A program made the translations under genes and the position numbers. From CAZWUZ01 sp964637655 [NCBI: uncultured bacterium] (GTDB taxonomy: Bacteria; DAOPZR01): a DNA stretch of 14,011 nucleotides. Positions 12,170 through 14,011 of this stretch are shown here, piece by piece; position 1 is the first letter of the stretch; each line of letters opens with the position of its first letter. The stretch is from contig CAZWUZ010000069.1 of NCBI GenBank assembly GCA_964637655.1, forward strand, positions 1-14,011, read 5' to 3'. The notes under the pieces are model-generated. The model worked only from the letters and a program-made list of their open reading frames with translations, did no database searches and was not told the DNA's origin.

Positions 12170-12197
12170 AGCCAACAGTCAAGGGTGGAGGACGGTG

Positions 12198-12521
12198 ATG
12201 GCGCTGAATCAGGCGGCGGCGGAACTGCAGAGTGCGGTATTCAAGGCGCTGGCGCACCCGGTGCGGCTGCGGCTGCTCGACGCGCTGCGCGGGCGCGACC
12301 TTGCCTTCAGCGCACTGCTGGTGAAGTTCGACCTCGACAAGTCGACTGTCTCCAAGCACCTGCTGGTGCTGGTCAACGCGGGGCTGGTGTCGACGCGGCG
12401 GGCGGGGCGGGAAACCATCTACCATCTCGAAGCGTGCTGCATCGACGAGTTTTCGCGCTGCGTGACGGCGGTGGTGCGGCAGCGGGTGCGGAAACAGGCC
12501 TGCTGCCTGGGACGGCGGTAA
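12198..12521 (+). CDS. ArsR/SmtB-family metal-responsive repressor
   Basis: A 107-aa winged-HTH protein from ATG 12198 with GGAGG 6 nt upstream; the frame is open back to the promoter but an earlier start would lie in the operator. 'FKALAHPVRLRLLDAL' and 'LDKSTVSKHLLVLVNAGLVSTRRAGRETIYHL' are the family's hallmark helices and wing. The usual alpha3 CxC/ELCVC arsenic site is absent; instead Cys cluster in the C-terminal helix (C80, C81, C88, C102, C103), suggesting a different thiolate site for arsenic or a soft metal. It should bind the repeat at 12141-12159 and repress itself and the downstream permease and thioredoxin-like genes. Confidence 0.9.
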   Translation: MALNQAAAELQSAVFKALAHPVRLRLLDALRGRDLAFSALLVKFDLDKSTVSKHLLVLVNAGLVSTRRAGRETIYHLEACCIDEFSRCVTAVVRQRVRKQACCLGRR

Positions 12522-12553
12522 GCAACCACAGTCGCCGGCAGGCGGAAAAATGG

Positions 12554-12578
12554 ATTCCCGACAGCACAATTCGGGAAT
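12554..12578. repeat. ATTCCCGA hairpin repeat, copy 2
   Basis: ATTCCCGA (12554-12561) and TCGGGAAT (12571-12578) with a 9-nt loop, in the same orientation as the copy at 12051, so that the two flank the arsR gene. It lies between arsR and the permease gene, where the hairpin could shape the mRNA's relative expression. Confidence 0.65.
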
Positions 12579-12624
12579 GACGGCGTACTACGATACTGAA
12601 TACTGACGCGACAGAGGTGAACGG

Positions 12625-13923
12625 TTGGACTGGAAAACAGAACTGAAACTGCTCGGCTGGATCGCCATCGCCTTCATCGTATTGTACTGGCTGCCGGTGG
12701 GCAACGCCCGTTTTGACGGCGCGGTGATGGAAGCGCTGCACCTGGTCAAGTGGTATGCGCACGAGCATGTGCTGCTCTGCCTGGTTCCCGCGTTCTTCAT
12801 TGCCGGCGGCATTTCGGTCTTTATCAGTCAGGCGTCGGTGATGCGCTACCTCGGTGCCAACGCGCCCAAACCGCTCGCCTACGGCGTGGCGTCGGTGTCG
12901 GGCACGGTGCTGGCTGTCTGTTCCTGCACGGTGCTGCCGCTCTTCACGGGAATCTGGCGCATGGGGGCCGGTCTCGGCCCGGCATCGGCGTTTCTCTATT
13001 CCGGCCCGGCGATCAATATTCTCGCCATCATCCTGACCGCGCGCATTCTCGGCTTTGAACTCGGTGCGGCGCGCGCTATCGGGGCAATCGCGTTCAGTAT
13101 CCTGGTCGGACTGGGGATGCACCTCGTGTTCCGGCGTGAAGAGCAGCAGAAGGCGGCGCTGCAGGCGCACATGCCGGAAGCGGACGTGAAGCGCCCGCTG
13201 TGGCAGACGGTGATCTTCTTTGCGTTGATGATCGCGGTGCTCGTGCTTGCCAACTGGGCGAAGGACGAATCGGTGGCCTGGTGGTTTGCCATCTGGCAGT
13301 GGAAGTGGCAACTTACGGGACTGTGTGCTGCGCTGCTCGGTGCGGTACTGACGGCATGGTACGGCCTGCAGCCGCTGCGCGTGGTGGCGGCGGGCATCGT
13401 GGTCATCGTGCTGGCGCTGCTGTTCCCGGAGGAGCCATTGGTGGCATTCACGGCAGGGAGCGGGCTGCTGGCGCTGCTGGCCGGCACGGGCAACGACGAG
13501 ACGAAGCAGTGGCTGGGTTCGACCTGGACCTTCGCCAGGCAGATTCTGCCGCTGCTGCTGGGCGGGGTGCTGGTGGCGGGACTGCTGCTCGGGCGGCCCG
13601 GACATGAGGGACTGATCCCGTCGGCATGGGTGACGGGGGCGCTGGGCGGCAACTCGCTGAGCGCCAACCTGTTTGCCTCGATCGCGGGCGCGCTGATGTA
13701 CTTCGCCACGCTGACGGAAATTCCCATCATGCAGGGGCTGCTCGGGAGCGGGATGGGGCAGGGGCCGGCGCTGACGCTGCTGCTGGCGGGCCCGGCACTG
13801 TCGCTGCCGAGCATGCTGGTGCTGCGCTCGGTGATGGGGTGGAAGAAAATGCTGGTCTTCGTGATGCTGATTGTCATCTTCTCGACGATGGCGGGGATGA
13901 TCTACGGCACGTACGCCGGTTAG
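12625..13923 (+). CDS. COG0701/DUF318 (ArsP-like) permease
   Basis: A 432-aa polytopic membrane protein with 10 or more hydrophobic segments. The hallmark 'VCSCTVLPLFTGIWRMGAGLGPASAFLYSGPAINI' (about residues 98-132; C99 and C101) defines the permease family that includes ArsP, the organoarsenical exporter, and SO_0444-type Cu/Zn exporters. A second, related half follows ('SANLFASIAGALMYFATLTEIPIMQGLLGSGMGQGPALTLLLAGPALSLPSMLVL'), fitting the family's internal duplication. Start: TTG at 12625 with GAGGTG about 6 nt upstream. It is longer than ArsP proper (about 350 aa) and nearer the length of the SO_0444 type. With an ArsR upstream and a CxxC protein downstream, metal or metalloid export is likely; the substrate is not shown by sequence. 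Confidence 0.85.
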   Translation: MDWKTELKLLGWIAIAFIVLYWLPVGNARFDGAVMEALHLVKWYAHEHVLLCLVPAFFIAGGISVFISQASVMRYLGANAPKPLAYGVASVSGTVLAVCSCTVLPLFTGIWRMGAGLGPASAFLYSGPAINILAIILTARILGFELGAARAIGAIAFSILVGLGMHLVFRREEQQKAALQAHMPEADVKRPLWQTVIFFALMIAVLVLANWAKDESVAWWFAIWQWKWQLTGLCAALLGAVLTAWYGLQPLRVVAAGIVVIVLALLFPEEPLVAFTAGSGLLALLAGTGNDETKQWLGSTWTFARQILPLLLGGVLVAGLLLGRPGHEGLIPSAWVTGALGGNSLSANLFASIAGALMYFATLTEIPIMQGLLGSGMGQGPALTLLLAGPALSLPSMLVLRSVMGWKKMLVFVMLIVIFSTMAGMIYGTYAG

Positions 13924-13938
13924 GAAAGGAACGGAGCG

Positions 13939-14011
13939 ATGAAAATTCAGATTCTGGGAACGGGGTGTCCGAAGTGCAGGCAACTCACCGCCAATGCGGA
14001 GCAGGCGGTGA
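13939..14011 (+). CDS. Thioredoxin-like small redox protein (partial, cut by the window end)
   Basis: ATG 13939 follows AGGAAAGGAACGGAG, 15 nt after the permease stop. The 24 residues visible begin MKIQILGTGCPKCRQLTANAE, the first strand and CPKC redox motif of the small thioredoxin-like 'redox-active disulfide protein 2' type, which is often encoded next to DUF318 permeases. Its role is probably thiol handling or metal relay for the permease. The 3' end is outside the window. Confidence 0.8.
   Translation, partial: MKIQILGTGCPKCRQLTANAEQAV

Noticed and set aside
12373-13983. 536-aa minus-strand ORF opposite the permease and arsR
   Set aside because: It is rich in His, Arg and Gln, the typical antisense shadow of GC-rich membrane-protein genes; the + strand genes have SDs and clear families.

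Overview
The window is GC-rich bacterial DNA with strong Shine-Dalgarno sites, sigma70-type promoters and Rho-independent terminators. The taxon cannot be named from sequence alone. The repeats in the right third (CCCTCACCC...GAGGG and ATTCCCGA...TCGGGAAT hairpins) are of a kind common in Gram-negative chromosomes.

The left two thirds (1 to about 9529) are the right-hand part of an integrated mobile element. Its edge is a tyrosine recombinase gene (7903-9381) followed by the 3' half of a tRNA-Arg(CCG) gene at 9485-9529, the classic attachment-site duplicate. The intact tRNA and the other element end should lie to the left of the window. Inside the element, from left to right, are: a putative three-gene cargo cassette, namely a DUF4209/HEPN-like protein with an RNDIAHG motif, an unknown 210-aa protein and an HNH endonuclease-like protein; a leftward HTH repressor with an S24-like but Ser-less C-terminal half; a divergent, consensus extended -10 promoter; and a rightward series of small unknown genes with structured intergenic DNA, an excisionase-like HTH protein and the integrase. 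The cargo cassette looks like a candidate anti-phage system.

The most unusual region is 4080-5170. Two diverged copies of a roughly 100-nt element that can fold (4172-4270 and 5004-5110) each precede a small gene. Between them lie three copies of a 29-nt sequence with the architecture of a type I-E CRISPR repeat. Their 'spacers' are short, related to each other and hairpin-forming, and there are no cas genes. This could be a decaying mini-array or an RNA that mimics CRISPR repeats, as in RNA anti-CRISPRs.

The right third (9530-14011) is ordinary chromosome. It has the terminator of the target tRNA gene, a VapBC-like toxin-antitoxin pair with its own promoter, fragments of a duplicated neighbouring locus on both sides of that pair, a leftward pair of small membrane proteins (DUF2752-like and DUF4190-like), two families of intergenic repeats, and a metal/metalloid operon. 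That operon has an ArsR repressor with its own operator-promoter, a COG0701/DUF318 permease and the start of a CxxC thioredoxin-like protein cut by the window end.
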